Of a DNA stretch of 64,000 nucleotides, positions 35,544-48,475 are shown one piece after another. The stretch is from Cellvibrionales bacterium UBA4451. Lineage in GTDB: Bacteria > Pseudomonadota > Gammaproteobacteria > Pseudomonadales > Porticoccaceae. Every line of letters starts with the position of its first letter. Within the stretch, counting starts at the first letter, position 1. The notes beneath the pieces are model-generated. The model made no database searches. It saw only the letters and a program-made list of their open reading frames with translations, and was not told where the DNA came from. The position numbers were made by a program, and so were the translations under genes. The stretch spans positions 173,522-237,521 of the forward strand of contig DGPB01000011.1 of the NCBI GenBank assembly GCA_002390285.1. The letters run 5' to 3'.

Positions 35544-37799
35544 CTATTCAGCACCTGCCACCTCTACCCGATCTACCTTCTGAAAACCTCTTGGTAATTT
35601 ATTGCCACGACGACCCCGCTCTCCGCGATAATGCTCAAGGTCTGACAATTTTAGATTGAGATAACGTTTTCCCGAGTGCACCAACAACTGCTGGCCCGGG
35701 GTAATCACAGACACGGCAACCATAAACTCATCTCTGGACTGCAGTCTGGAGGAGGGGATATTGATTAATTTATTACCTTTCCCCCGAGCTAGCTGGGGAA
35801 GATCGGCCAGAGGAAACACCAGCATTCTACCCTCATTACTGACGGACACCACCAGACTGGTATCAACATCGGCAATGGGCTGAGGCGCAAGAACGCGCCC
35901 TCCTTTAGGAATTGAAATCGAGGTTTTACCTGATCGGTTTTTGGTGTGCAGGTCAGCCAACTTAGCCACAAAACCATAACCCGCATCCGTAGCCATCAAT
36001 AATTGCTGATGCTCATCACCCATGATCACACCGTTGAGCGTTGCCCCCGAAGGCACATTAAGTCGCCCCGTCACTGGATCTCCTTGGCCACGGGCCGAGG
36101 GAAGTGTATGCGCCAGCAGGGCATAAGTGCGCCCAGTGGAATCCAGCAGGATGACATTCTGGCTGCTTTTCCCCTTGGCGGCACAAAGAAAATGATCGCC
36201 TGACTTGTAACTGAGGGTTGTGGGATCTATGTCGTGGCCTTTTGCAGAGCGAATCCAGCCTTTCTCGGATAACACCACGGTAACTGGCTCGGAGGTGAGC
36301 AGATCAGCTTCGCTAAATGCCCGAACCTCTCCCCGCTCTGTTAATGGTGACATCCGATCATCACCAAACTCCTCGGCAACCGCCAGCAGTTCGTTGCGAA
36401 CCAAGGTTTTCAGTCGCTGATCTGAGCCGAGTATCTTTTCCAGTTTTTCCTTTTCAAGAGCCAGCTCATCCTGCTCTGCTCGAATCTTCACTTCTTCAAG
36501 CCGTGCCAACTGTCGCAACTTGGTATCGAGAATATATTCTGCCTGTAGATCGCTAAGCTTAAAGCGCTGTATCAGCACTGGTTTTGGCTCATCCTCACTA
36601 CGGACAATCTGAATCACTTCGTCGATATTTAGGAACGCCGTCAGCAAGCCATCCAATAAGTGTAATCGTTTATCAACCCTGTCAAGACGGTACTGGAGGC
36701 GGCGACGCACTGTCGTTATTCGGAAGCTGAGCCACTCGGTAAGAATCTGGTTGAGCGGCTTAACCTCTGGGCGACCATTAATACCGATCATATTGAGGTT
36801 AATACGGAAGCTTTTTTCCAAATCAGTGGTGACAAACAGGTGATTCATCAAGCTTTCGAGGTCAACTCGGTTGGAGCGAGGCACAATCACCAGCCGGGTA
36901 GGGTTTTCGTGATCAGACTCATCGCGAAGATCTGCCACCATCGGCAGTTTCTTGGCATTCATCTGAGCCGCTATCTGCTCCAACACTTTGGCTCCAGAGG
37001 CTTGGTGCGGCAGTGCGGTCACCACGACACTTCCATCTTCTTTCTGCCACACGGCCCGCATCTTCAGACTGCCACGACCCGTTTCATAGGCTTTTATAAT
37101 TTCTTCCCGGGGCGTAATAATTTCTGCCTCAGTAGGATAGTCTGGCCCCTGAATATGCTCACATAATTCCCTGAGCGTCGTTTTGGGCGCTTCCAAAAGA
37201 CGAATACACGCACTTACCACTTCTCTCAAATTGTGCGGTGGAATATCTGTCGCCATGCCCACTGCAATCCCGGTGGTGCCATTGAGTAGCACGTGTGGAG
37301 CACGGGCAGGCAAAATTTCCGGCTCGTCCATCGTGCCATCAAAGTTAGGTTTCCAATTGACGGTTCCCTGCCCCAGCTCCGACAGCAGCACATCGGCAAA
37401 CTTTGCCAACTTCGATTCGGTATAACGCATCGCCGCAAAGGATTTGGGGTCATCGGGTGCGCCCCAGTTCCCCTGACCATCCACCAACGGATAACGGTAG
37501 GAAAATGGCTGCGCCATCAACACCATCGACTCGTAAGCCGCGCTGTCACCGTGGGGGTGAAATTTACCGATCACATCACCGACCGTACGCGCAGATTTTT
37601 TGTACTTTGCCGTGGATTTAAGCCCCAGCTCGCTCATGGCGTAGATAATGCGCCGCTGAACGGGCTTCAAACCATCGCCAATATTCGGCAATGCACGGTC
37701 GAGAATGACGTACATGGAGTAATCCAGATACGCCTTTTCGGCATAGCTCCGCAGGGGTGTCTGCTCAGCCGCTTCGTTAATCACTGTTGTTTCGGTCAT
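35544..37799 (-). CDS. parC: DNA topoisomerase IV subunit A
   Basis: 751 residues, normal for ParC. Breakage-reunion domain with [38 protein letters not shown] in parts (quinolone-determining Ser86 and Glu90 are the susceptible residues) and catalytic Tyr126 in [11 protein letters not shown]; then coiled coil and C-terminal beta-pinwheel blades, and a basic [15 protein letters not shown] tail. Works with ParE to decatenate chromosomes. It is on the same strand as parE, with a DUF748 gene between, a spacing also known from other gammaproteobacteria. Confidence 0.97.
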   Translation of the reverse strand: MTETTVINEAAEQTPLRSYAEKAYLDYSMYVILDRALPNIGDGLKPVQRRIIYAMSELGLKSTAKYKKSARTVGDVIGKFHPHGDSAAYESMVLMAQPFSYRYPLVDGQGNWGAPDDPKSFAAMRYTESKLAKFADVLLSELGQGTVNWKPNFDGTMDEPEILPARAPHVLLNGTTGIAVGMATDIPPHNLREVVSACIRLLEAPKTTLRELCEHIQGPDYPTEAEIITPREEIIKAYETGRGSLKMRAVWQKEDGSVVVTALPHQASGAKVLEQIAAQMNAKKLPMVADLRDESDHENPTRLVIVPRSNRVDLESLMNHLFVTTDLEKSFRINLNMIGINGRPEVKPLNQILTEWLSFRITTVRRRLQYRLDRVDKRLHLLDGLLTAFLNIDEVIQIVRSEDEPKPVLIQRFKLSDLQAEYILDTKLRQLARLEEVKIRAEQDELALEKEKLEKILGSDQRLKTLVRNELLAVAEEFGDDRMSPLTERGEVRAFSEADLLTSEPVTVVLSEKGWIRSAKGHDIDPTTLSYKSGDHFLCAAKGKSSQNVILLDSTGRTYALLAHTLPSARGQGDPVTGRLNVPSGATLNGVIMGDEHQQLLMATDAGYGFVAKLADLHTKNRSGKTSISIPKGGRVLAPQPIADVDTSLVVSVSNEGRMLVFPLADLPQLARGKGNKLINIPSSRLQSRDEFMVAVSVITPGQQLLVHSGKRYLNLKLSDLEHYRGERGRRGNKLPRGFQKVDRVEVAGAE

Positions 37800-37831
37800 A
37801 CCAACGGTTAATCCTTCATATCATGGTCACG

Positions 37832-38866
37832 CTAGAGAGCAATATCCATCTGCGGAAGATCTTTATTATTTTTATCAAACACCGCATCACATGGGATGAC
37901 CTGGCCCGGTTGAACCCCCCCATTAAGCAAATGCCTCTTCACTGCCTCACTGCGCTGGTTCGCCAACGACTTGAGAGCAGCCTCTTGCTCGGGAGTAATC
38001 ATAACTACAGGAATTTGTTGCGTGAAGCCTAGCAAGCCAGCGTCTTCCTGTATGCCTGATTGTGTCTGCTCAGCTTTCTTTTTCTCCTCTGGTACAACTG
38101 GAGGGGAAAATTTTACTGACCAATCCTGCAATGTAGATGGCGCACAGAGCGAGAAGTGTAATTGCTGCCGACTATTTAACATCTCTGACAGTTTATCTAG
38201 GCTGGCAATCGCTTCAGCATCCAACTCAGACTCGCCAGGTGCAAAGAGTACTGGCTCAAAGTTCAGGCTTGACAGGGTATTCTTCATCGTATCCCCCACA
38301 ATTAAACCAAAAGGTATGTAGTAATTAATAATCGTCTCACTGACAACCTTAAACATGACCTTAGTGATAATGTGTCGCAATGAAAAGTCGGGAGAGTGAA
38401 TGTCACCACTAATGGGCAACTTCAATTCAATCATCCCATCACCATCACGCAACAAATCTAGAGCAAGCTCGAGGGGCACGCCCAATGCTTCGCTACCTTC
38501 TGGGATTTCATCTTCACGCATTGGAGAAACCTCCAACTTATGAAAACGCGTGGTAATCGTGGCATCAATATCATCTTGGTTTACATCAAAAGCAATGTCG
38601 GCTTCGCCTATCCCCTGATCGAGATGATAGCCAATATATTCACCAGCATAAGCCGACAGGTAGCGTACATCCAGGCCACGCAGTTCGCCCGTAATAGCCG
38701 CATCCAGCTTGTTGCCAAAAGGCGCAAGGTTTCCGCCAAATCGCAAGTGCCCAAACTTGCTAATACCCAAGTTAAACTTGAGGTTAGGCTTGGCATTGTT
38801 GTCGAACGTAAAATCAAGATCAGTAAATGTCTGTTCAAATATCGGCGATACACTTTCATCCAGCAC
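37832..38866 (-). CDS. DUF748 protein, C-terminal piece downstream of an in-frame TAG
   Basis: 344 residues continuing the preceding DUF748 gene in the same frame: the codon just before its first GTG is the upstream gene's TAG (38867-38869). It begins directly in domain sequence (LDESVSPIFEQTFTDLDFTF) and includes DIAFDVNQDDIDATITTRF, LGVPLELALDLLRDGDGMIELKLP and a late helical part rich in Gln/Glu, typical of the DUF748 C-terminus. Without a signal or membrane anchor it cannot function alone, so either the TAG is read through, or this is a nonsense mutation or a base error. Intact protein would be 979 residues. Confidence 0.75.
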   Translation of the reverse strand: MLDESVSPIFEQTFTDLDFTFDNNAKPNLKFNLGISKFGHLRFGGNLAPFGNKLDAAITGELRGLDVRYLSAYAGEYIGYHLDQGIGEADIAFDVNQDDIDATITTRFHKLEVSPMREDEIPEGSEALGVPLELALDLLRDGDGMIELKLPISGDIHSPDFSLRHIITKVMFKVVSETIINYYIPFGLIVGDTMKNTLSSLNFEPVLFAPGESELDAEAIASLDKLSEMLNSRQQLHFSLCAPSTLQDWSVKFSPPVVPEEKKKAEQTQSGIQEDAGLLGFTQQIPVVMITPEQEAALKSLANQRSEAVKRHLLNGGVQPGQVIPCDAVFDKNNKDLPQMDIAL

Positions 38867-40771
38867 CTATAATTTTCCTTCACTACCAATGGTAATGTTA
38901 CCGATCAACAATTTGGTGGGTGTTGCTCCACCACTCGCTCCAGCTGACGCAGAACCCCCCGTCTCACTCGCGCCCATCATCCGCTCAATATCCTTGAGCA
39001 TCACCAATCCACCGTCGGCACTGCGATGAAGAAACACCACCGGATCAGCAATCAAAGCATCAGATGCTCTGACTTGATTTTCCCCTTTTGCAAGACCGAC
39101 TAACTTGATTTTTGGAGTGGTAAAATAGTGCTTGGCCTTCACCCTATTTCCCGACTCAAGCTCCAACAGCTTGAGCTGGGACATTTGTAGCTCTCCCAAC
39201 TCAAGAGTATCCCCCCTTGTCGTTAGCTGTTGTAGAGAAAAGTCCGAGAAAGACAGAAGCCCTTTATCCCGACCAGCATCATGAATAACCACTTCATTAA
39301 CCGCTAGCCGGCCTATGGAAAAAACGCCGCTTTTATCTGATGCTTTAGGTATATTTTCAGCCGGTTCATCAGTGCTAAACGGGCTCAGTCTCTCCATGAG
39401 TGCAGGAGCAAATACCAGCGCCCCATCATCACCAGACTGCAGCTCTACTTTCACTCTCGTAAGTGACAGTGTATCTATTTTGTTAGCTGCCCCAATCTCT
39501 AGGCCGGAGAGCAACAAGGAATCCAACTGCAGGTCCCCCGCAGTCATCTCACCCTTAATAGAGACGGGTAGTATCCTGAGCTCTCCCATAGACAGTTCTC
39601 CCATCTGCCAACCCGTCATATTCTCACTGTTCAGGTTTGAAACGCTAAAACTATCTATAGCTGCCAAAGTTATCGGTGCCCGAGCCTCATCGCCACCTAG
39701 ATCTCGAACAACCAACTCATCCACATCTAAACGACCTAAGGAAAAACGACTATTTTGTTCTGGTGTTTCAGCTGCGACTTCTTCACTTTCAGGAGATAAT
39801 TGGTTAATTATTTTCATCAGCGCAGGGGCAAATGCCAGCACCCCATCGTCGTCAGAGCGCAAATCTACATTAACGTTTGTCAGGGATAATGTACCAATTT
39901 TATTGGTCTCCCCGATATCCAAACCAGTAAGCCTCAGCGTATTTAACTGCAAGTCTCCCTCGGTCATTTCACCGTTACTGGCGATAGGTAAAACCCTCAA
40001 CACCTCTAATATCAGCTCATCTACCTGCCAACCCTTCATATGATTACTGGCAACATTTTTTACATTGAGACTATCGACAGAAACCAGCTCTGTAAGCGTT
40101 TGTTGGTCATACCAACGAAAATTACTTAGGGTAATACCGGGAATGACTGCCGATGGGTTGTCACCACCTAAATGAAGATCGATGTTGTCGATCAAGGAAA
40201 GGTGTTTGATACGGGCACACTGGTGAAACGCTTTTTCATTCTGGTCGTTCAGCTTGGCGAAACACACTTCGAGGCTGTCTAGCTCAAGCTCCTGTAATAT
40301 CAGACGGCTTATAACTGGTGGTACTGGCTCAAGCTCAACATTTGGTTCAGAGGATGAAGATGTCTCGTCGGCCAGAAACTCAATCCCCGCCACACTCACC
40401 CCATTTTTCCCAGCAACAATATCAAGCGTAGCGCCTTTAACGATCACATGCTCAACATCAAGCCAGTGGTGATACACAGAGTCCCAAGTAAAATTCAGCT
40501 GCATTTCATCAAAATTAAGCCGCTTGCCATCAGGCGCCACAACCCGAACATCATTGATCTGAATCGATCCCAATATAGGCCGGATATCAATATAGCCGAC
40601 CTCAGCCTCCATTCCTTTCTGCTCTAGCCAATTCACGATTCCCCACCGCAAACCAAAGGGCAACAGAGACAAAACAATCACCATAAGTACCGCCACCGTA
40701 ATGGTGGTCACCTTGATCGTTTTTACTGCAACCGCTCCAACCTTTCTCAGGTAATGAGTTTTTTCAGTCAT
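38867..40771 (-). CDS. DUF748/AsmA-like envelope protein, N-terminal piece
   Basis: 634 residues with a single N-terminal membrane anchor (about 20-43) and a long beta-rich AsmA-like region with two similar blocks (NTLRLTGLDIGETNKIGTLS and DSLLLSGLEIGAANKIDTLS, spaced about 130 residues apart). Proteins of this type span the periplasm and are linked to lipid transport or outer-membrane assembly. It ends GSEGKL at a TAG that is in frame with the following 344-codon gene, so the family domain is cut in mid-strand. Located between parC and parE, all minus strand. Confidence 0.8.
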   Translation of the reverse strand: MTEKTHYLRKVGAVAVKTIKVTTITVAVLMVIVLSLLPFGLRWGIVNWLEQKGMEAEVGYIDIRPILGSIQINDVRVVAPDGKRLNFDEMQLNFTWDSVYHHWLDVEHVIVKGATLDIVAGKNGVSVAGIEFLADETSSSSEPNVELEPVPPVISRLILQELELDSLEVCFAKLNDQNEKAFHQCARIKHLSLIDNIDLHLGGDNPSAVIPGITLSNFRWYDQQTLTELVSVDSLNVKNVASNHMKGWQVDELILEVLRVLPIASNGEMTEGDLQLNTLRLTGLDIGETNKIGTLSLTNVNVDLRSDDDGVLAFAPALMKIINQLSPESEEVAAETPEQNSRFSLGRLDVDELVVRDLGGDEARAPITLAAIDSFSVSNLNSENMTGWQMGELSMGELRILPVSIKGEMTAGDLQLDSLLLSGLEIGAANKIDTLSLTRVKVELQSGDDGALVFAPALMERLSPFSTDEPAENIPKASDKSGVFSIGRLAVNEVVIHDAGRDKGLLSFSDFSLQQLTTRGDTLELGELQMSQLKLLELESGNRVKAKHYFTTPKIKLVGLAKGENQVRASDALIADPVVFLHRSADGGLVMLKDIERMMGASETGGSASAGASGGATPTKLLIGNITIGSEGKL

Positions 40772-40823
40772 GCTAACCCTGTTCCGAGGGATTTAGTTAT
40801 TGCTATCTAGGTAAAAGGCCTTG

Positions 40824-43285
<2,462 letters not shown>

Positions 43286-43388
43286 GCTGAACCAGAACTC
43301 CGCTGAACCATAACGCTATGGGAATATTATTTATGGTGCGCAGGCATTATAACGAGATTAGTGCATATGGGATAACACGGCAAAGAGA

Positions 43389-44207
43389 TCAATAACCTAA
43401 ACAGCTACGATCCATCATCTGCATATCATAGCTCAGGCGCTCTACGCCTGTTTCTATACGACCATCGGGATAAAGATCTATCCAACGATAGCCTGGAGGC
43501 AAGTCACTGAGTTCAAAAGTGTCAGAGTTGCTGGCAAACTGAAAGCATGACGATGGTGTACTGTAAACGGGCACCCCCTGCCAATCAGATTCATTTTCCT
43601 GATGCACATGCCCCGAAAATATTGCTCTGACATTTTTGTATGGAGCCATAAGCTCAGCCAATTTATCACTGTTGACTATGCTCTGCTGATCAAGCCATTT
43701 ACAACCGACAGGGGTCGGAGGATGGTGAATAAATAACACTACATTTTTGTCTTCATGCAATGCCAATAATTCTGCCAGCTCTTTCAACTCAGCCTCGGCC
43801 AACTCCCCATAAACCCTGCCTGGCACCGCACTGACCAAAAAAATGGCGACCCAATGTTCCAGCTCCACCAACCGCTTAAAAGACGGTAAGGCCGAAGTCT
43901 TCATGAGAGAAAAATCATCATGATTTCCCGGAAGCCAAGCGTAGGGCAACTGACTCCCCACCATAGCCTCGAAAAACAACTGATAGGTTTGTTGATTGCC
44001 GTCGCTAGCGATATCACCAGTAACTGCAACAAGGTCAGGGGTAGGGTCACGGCCCTCGACCTCAGACAAAGTATGAGAGAAGCTGTGAAACGTATTAATT
44101 CCGGCCAACGTGAAACTCCGATCACCACCAAGATGACAATCAGAAAGCTGTACAATGTGAGCAATACCGTCGCTGGACTGATTATTCTGCTGCAAGGATG
44201 ACCCCAT
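43389..44207 (-). CDS. cpdA: 3',5'-cAMP phosphodiesterase CpdA
   Basis: 272 residues of the class III phosphodiesterase (calcineurin-like) fold. Metal ligands in QLSDCHLGG (D, H), VAVTGDIASDG (D), LPGNHDD (N, H), FIHHPP (H) and FSGHVHQE (H-x-H). Hydrolyses cAMP and so sets CRP/Vfr signalling. The start has AAGGGA upstream. Adjacent to yqiA and yqiB as in other gammaproteobacteria. Confidence 0.93.
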   Translation of the reverse strand: MGSSLQQNNQSSDGIAHIVQLSDCHLGGDRSFTLAGINTFHSFSHTLSEVEGRDPTPDLVAVTGDIASDGNQQTYQLFFEAMVGSQLPYAWLPGNHDDFSLMKTSALPSFKRLVELEHWVAIFLVSAVPGRVYGELAEAELKELAELLALHEDKNVVLFIHHPPTPVGCKWLDQQSIVNSDKLAELMAPYKNVRAIFSGHVHQENESDWQGVPVYSTPSSCFQFASNSDTFELSDLPPGYRWIDLYPDGRIETGVERLSYDMQMMDRSCLGY

Positions 44208-44345
44208 CCATTCCCTTCCGTATTAATGATCGGCGAAAGAAACACCGTTTTTACTATTGCGCTCTCTAGCTACACCGCTAGGGCCCTCACTTCTAACTCA
44301 CTAAATTAACGCTCTAAACCTAAATTACTAAGCAAGCCCTTTCAA

Positions 44346-44792
44346 CTAGGTCGCGGCACCAAACAATGGCTCAACGTGATAACCGTACTCAAGACAGTGA
44401 GACAACCATTCACCTAAAAACAAATTCCATTGTGCCTTTTCATCTTGGTGATACATTTGCTTGTTGGGGTACTCGTAGCGCGGACGGAGCTGCCGAACAC
44501 CCTCACACGACACAACTTCTGTCACCTGGGCATCATGGTACAACCTCAATGTCAGTACTGGTAACTTGGACCAGGGACTTACATCAGTTTCCTCTGGTTC
44601 CTGCCCAAGCTCTACCAATGTGGTATAGCGGGTCTGCTCCAACACCAGCAGCCGTAAAACATGGTCTCCATTATGGTGAAATCCAATTCTTCTTTCATCA
44701 CACTGCATTATATCTGGAAACAACTTCATCAGACGTGCGTAATTAGCATCACAATCTGCCATGTATCGCCTGAGATCTACTTTGTAACGCAT
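44346..44792 (-). CDS. yqiB: DUF1249 protein YqiB
   Basis: 148 residues from ATG 44792 (MRYKVDLRRYMADCDANYARL); an in-frame GTG six codons upstream is possible but has no better ribosome site. Matches E. coli YqiB: QTRYTTLVELGQ, LTLRLYHDAQVTEVV, YEYPNKQMYHQDEKAQWNLFLGEWL in parts. Function unknown; conserved beside cpdA and nudF. Confidence 0.93.
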   Translation of the reverse strand: MRYKVDLRRYMADCDANYARLMKLFPDIMQCDERRIGFHHNGDHVLRLLVLEQTRYTTLVELGQEPEETDVSPWSKLPVLTLRLYHDAQVTEVVSCEGVRQLRPRYEYPNKQMYHQDEKAQWNLFLGEWLSHCLEYGYHVEPLFGAAT

Positions 44793-44918
44793 TTTTGCTC
44801 GACTAATCACTGCACTCTGTCACATTTTTACCTGCTCGATTTTTTGTCAGTTCAATTCTTGCGCTAGTTCCTGAGCCAGTATAGCTATCAACTCTATTTA
44901 TGCTGACAACCACAGCCT

Positions 44919-45563
44919 TTACGTTAGCAAAGAGTCACGATTTATACGTAACCACATCAGACAAATCGTTGTTGCTGCATTGTCACATTTACCTTGATCA
45001 AACCATTCAAAAGCTGTGCTCTCTGGCAAGGTGTGCAGCTGGATGTCTTCCGACTCATGATTGAGTCCATAAATACCCGCGCTATCGGTCAAATCTGTTA
45101 GCGCACAATAGAGATGCATTCGCTCACTAGTCCCACCGGGGCTCACCCAATAATCACAGATAGAGATAAGCTGTATTTTCGTAATACCGGCCTCCTCCTG
45201 TACCTCTCTTCTCGCCACATCCTCTAACGATTCACCCGTTTCAACCATCCCAGCCACCACTTCAAACAACCAGGGGCTACCTGACTGCTCTAGTGCGCCG
45301 ACTCTGAACTGCTCAGCTAGGCTCACTAATCGATTAACCGGATCATAAAGCAACACACCCACACAATGGCCGCGCTCGAATAACTCTCTCTCTATAGGCT
45401 GACTCCAACCACCGGAGAAGAGCTTATGGCGCAAGGTAAGTCGAACCATCTTAAAGAAACCATGGAAGACCTCCTCACTCTTTAACAACTCATAATCTGT
45501 TGAGGTATACCTCTTGTCAGCCGGCGTCACTCGGTAGCTCCGTAAATATCGATAAAACCACAC
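44919..45563 (-). CDS. nudF: ADP-ribose pyrophosphatase NudF
   Basis: 214 residues. Nudix box in the centre: GMVETGESLEDVARREVQEE begins the 23-residue signature, completed by AGI. Substrate region LPESTAFEWFD. Cleaves ADP-ribose to AMP and ribose 5-phosphate; keeps ADP-ribose low. Divergent from tolC (81 bp gap), same order as in related genomes. N-terminal 35 residues are a variable extension. Confidence 0.92.
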   Translation of the reverse strand: MWFYRYLRSYRVTPADKRYTSTDYELLKSEEVFHGFFKMVRLTLRHKLFSGGWSQPIERELFERGHCVGVLLYDPVNRLVSLAEQFRVGALEQSGSPWLFEVVAGMVETGESLEDVARREVQEEAGITKIQLISICDYWVSPGGTSERMHLYCALTDLTDSAGIYGLNHESEDIQLHTLPESTAFEWFDQGKCDNAATTICLMWLRINRDSLLT

Positions 45564-45644
45564 TACACAGCCGCCATCTCACTGTCCAGTATTGACAAAT
45601 CTGATAGACTCCCCGTCAGCTAAAAAATACCGGAAGGATTCTGC

Positions 45645-47060
45645 ATGCGTCTTGTGTCGGCCACCATTGGCCTAACGTCTATACTGCTGGCCACGGCCTG
45701 CTGGGGGGACTCTCTGGCAGACATTTATGAGCTGGCCTTACAAAATGATCCTCAGCTAAGAGCGGCCCGAGCAGCCTATCTAGCAGGGTCTGAATCAAAA
45801 AATATAAGCAGAGCAGGGTTGCTGCCCCAGATCAGTGCTGTTGGTGAATACTCGGAGACAGAATTAGATGGCTCATCCACTACCGTTCTGAGTGGAGGCC
45901 CCGGTGGCACATTTGGGCGAGATGGCGATACCGATATCGACTCCCACGGCTACACTATCTCCCTCACTCAGCCCCTTTTTGATTTGCCTGCTTGGTTTAC
46001 CTTCCAGCGAGGGAAAGAGCTAAGCTACCAGGCTAAATTACAGTTTTCTGCAGACCAACAATCGCTCATTCTTCGCTCTGCCGACACCTACTTTGATGTA
46101 CTGAGAGCCAGGGAGAATCTTGAAACTGCGCTGGCCGAAGAAAAAGCCCTTAAACGACAGCTGGAGCAGACCCGTGAACGTTTTGAAGTTGGCTTGCTAC
46201 CCATTACTGATGTACATGAAGCTCAAGCTGCATTTGACTCAACTACTGTTAGAACCCTAGAAATCAGCGGAGCACTGGACATTGCCTTTGAACGACTCAC
46301 CGTATTGACAGGACAAACTCACGATCAACTATCAGGCCTAATGCCTGACTTTCCGGTAGTGAAACCCGAGCCACTTGACCGGGAAGCATGGGTGCAGTTT
46401 TCTCTAAGAAATAATTTTTCATTACAAATTGCCAAACACGAACAAGACGCCGCAGACAATAATGCTCAGTCGAAAAAATATGAACACATGCCCACCGTGA
46501 CAGGTGCGTTGTCATACCGTGATGAAAACTCGGATACTGACTTTAACGGGAGAGACCTAAGCGATGGTAAGTTTTTTTCCAGTCCTTCTGAGATTGATAG
46601 GGATGGCCACACAGTGTCAATACAACTCAATGTGCCAATATTTACTGGCGGGCTGGTCAGTGCCGAACGAAGACAAGCCTACCAGCAATTTATTCAGGCT
46701 GAGGAAAAGCATATCGGCACTGAGCGCGAAACGGTAAAAAATGCTCGCTCTCTGCACTTGCTCGTACTCACCAACACCGCACGGGTAAAAGCCCGAAATC
46801 AAGCTGTCATCTCGGCAGAGAGCGCACTGGAAGCCACTCAGGCCGGCTACGAGGCAGGCACCCGCAATATCGTAGATGTCTTGGTAGTACAGCGGAATCT
46901 CTATCAAGCCCGGCGCGACTACGCCAATTCACGCTACGATTACATCGCCAGCTTGCTCCGACTCAAAGAGGTTGCCGGCCAATTGAACCCAGAGGATATT
47001 TACCAACTGAATGCTTGGCTAGACCCCCAGCTCAGTGTCCTAAAAGCTGCTGTTCGATAA
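45645..47060 (+). CDS. tolC: TolC-family outer-membrane efflux protein
   Basis: 471 residues with a signal peptide ending near TACWG, ribosome site AAGGA before ATG. TolC duplication: LADIYELALQNDPQLRAARA at the N-terminus and the second repeat near EAWVQFSLRNNFSLQIAKHEQ; conserved tail AGTRNIVDVLVVQRNLYQARRDYANSRYDYI in parts. Forms the trimeric exit duct for multidrug and type I export. Divergent from nudF; its last 29 bases overlap the convergent waaA end. Confidence 0.94.
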   Translation: MRLVSATIGLTSILLATACWGDSLADIYELALQNDPQLRAARAAYLAGSESKNISRAGLLPQISAVGEYSETELDGSSTTVLSGGPGGTFGRDGDTDIDSHGYTISLTQPLFDLPAWFTFQRGKELSYQAKLQFSADQQSLILRSADTYFDVLRARENLETALAEEKALKRQLEQTRERFEVGLLPITDVHEAQAAFDSTTVRTLEISGALDIAFERLTVLTGQTHDQLSGLMPDFPVVKPEPLDREAWVQFSLRNNFSLQIAKHEQDAADNNAQSKKYEHMPTVTGALSYRDENSDTDFNGRDLSDGKFFSSPSEIDRDGHTVSIQLNVPIFTGGLVSAERRQAYQQFIQAEEKHIGTERETVKNARSLHLLVLTNTARVKARNQAVISAESALEATQAGYEAGTRNIVDVLVVQRNLYQARRDYANSRYDYIASLLRLKEVAGQLNPEDIYQLNAWLDPQLSVLKAAVR

Positions 47061-48312
47061 TTTCGAGCAACTGATCCAGCGCGCCACGATTATTGTCCGC
47101 TACCCATTTAGCTGCTGCCCCCATTTCGGCAGCTAATGTTGGGTTTTGCAATAGCTCGGTTACTTGATGGGCAATGACGCCCGCCCCCTCACAGATAACC
47201 ATACCTTTCGCCTCCAGCAATAACCGTGAGGCCTCTACAAAATTAAATAGATGTGGACCACTAATCACTGGCACCTGCCAAGCAGCAGGTTCGATTAGAT
47301 TATGTCCGCCCACTGGCACTAGGCTGCCCCCCACAAAGGCGATATCGCAGGCACCAAAAAACAATAACAGCTCACCCATCGTATCGCCGAGCAACACCTG
47401 ATCACCCAGAGAAGGGGATGCGCCAGTGCTTCGACGAACCACGTGTAAACCACGACGGGAACAGTGTTGGAAAACCTCATCAAACCGCTCAGGATGACGA
47501 GGAACCAGCACCAGCAGCAACTCTGGAAAGCTCAACCTGATCTGCTCAAAGCTATCGAGGATAATCTCATCCTCCCCTCTATGAGTACTGGCGACCAACC
47601 ATATCGGACGTTTTGAATCACCCTGCCATTGGGCCTTTAAAACCTGAGCCTTGGTCTTTATTTCATCATCTAGGCTGAGATCAAACTTGATATTGCCAGT
47701 CACAACCAACTGGCGCTCACTCAATCCTAGCTCCAGAAAACGCGCACCATCATCTTGATGCTGGGCTGCAATGCAATTAATTCGCTGCAACATCGGCAAC
47801 GTCAATCTCGAGAACGTTTGATACCCTTTTGCGGATTTCTCCGACAATCTCGCATTAGCCACCACAACGGGAATGTTCCGGCCGCGGCAGCTATGTACCA
47901 GATTTGGCCAAAGCTCAGTTTCCATAATGACTAGCACATCAGGATGAATGCGGTTCAGGAATCGATGCAATACATCAGGCAAATCGTAAGGGGCGTATAC
48001 ATGATAAATACTGCTACCAAATACCGCTTTCACCCTCGCCGAGCCGGTAGGTGTCATGGTGGTTACCGCCAGCAAGGCTTCCGGATGCCGCGCTTGCAGC
48101 TGTTTGATCATTGGCACTGCCGCCAACGTTTCACCCACAGAGACAGAGTGCACCCAAATTACTTGACGGCCAGCGTCTACAACTGGCACAAAGCCAAACC
48201 GCTCCGACCAGCGTCTACGATAATCAGGCGCCTTTCGGCCACGCCACAATAGTCGCAATAAAATCAACGGTGTCAGCAGATAAAATAACAGTGAATAAAT
48301 TGCGCGCGCCAT
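47032..48312 (-). CDS. waaA: 3-deoxy-D-manno-octulosonic acid (Kdo) transferase
   Basis: 426 residues from ATG 48312 (MARAIYSLLFYLLTPLILL), with an in-frame TTG three codons upstream. N-terminal membrane anchor, then GT30 fold: IWVHSVSVGETLAAVPMIKQL, ETELWPNLVHSCRGRNIPVVVANARLSEKS in parts, and the donor site SLVPVGGHNLIEPAAWQVPVISGPH in parts. Adds Kdo to lipid IVA in LPS inner core synthesis. 3' end overlaps tolC tail on the opposite strand by 29 bp. Confidence 0.95.
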   Translation of the reverse strand: MARAIYSLLFYLLTPLILLRLLWRGRKAPDYRRRWSERFGFVPVVDAGRQVIWVHSVSVGETLAAVPMIKQLQARHPEALLAVTTMTPTGSARVKAVFGSSIYHVYAPYDLPDVLHRFLNRIHPDVLVIMETELWPNLVHSCRGRNIPVVVANARLSEKSAKGYQTFSRLTLPMLQRINCIAAQHQDDGARFLELGLSERQLVVTGNIKFDLSLDDEIKTKAQVLKAQWQGDSKRPIWLVASTHRGEDEIILDSFEQIRLSFPELLLVLVPRHPERFDEVFQHCSRRGLHVVRRSTGASPSLGDQVLLGDTMGELLLFFGACDIAFVGGSLVPVGGHNLIEPAAWQVPVISGPHLFNFVEASRLLLEAKGMVICEGAGVIAHQVTELLQNPTLAAEMGAAAKWVADNNRGALDQLLEIIEQQLLGH

Positions 48313-48475
48313 AGCTACCAATAGAGGTTTTTCCTCAGTTTTGCCGAAAGCATAAAGCCATTGGTCAGGGTATACTAGTGCGCCATGTGCAATGTTAGGG
48401 GTTTCAACAAACCACTACCTGCTCTTGGCAATGACACAACGATCGGTCTAACCCCTACGCAGGAACCCCGTCTTT

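Noticed and set aside
39315..40043. 242-codon plus-strand frame inside the DUF748 gene
   Set aside because: Ser/Ile-rich shadow of the minus-strand gene, with no ribosome site or recognisable domain.
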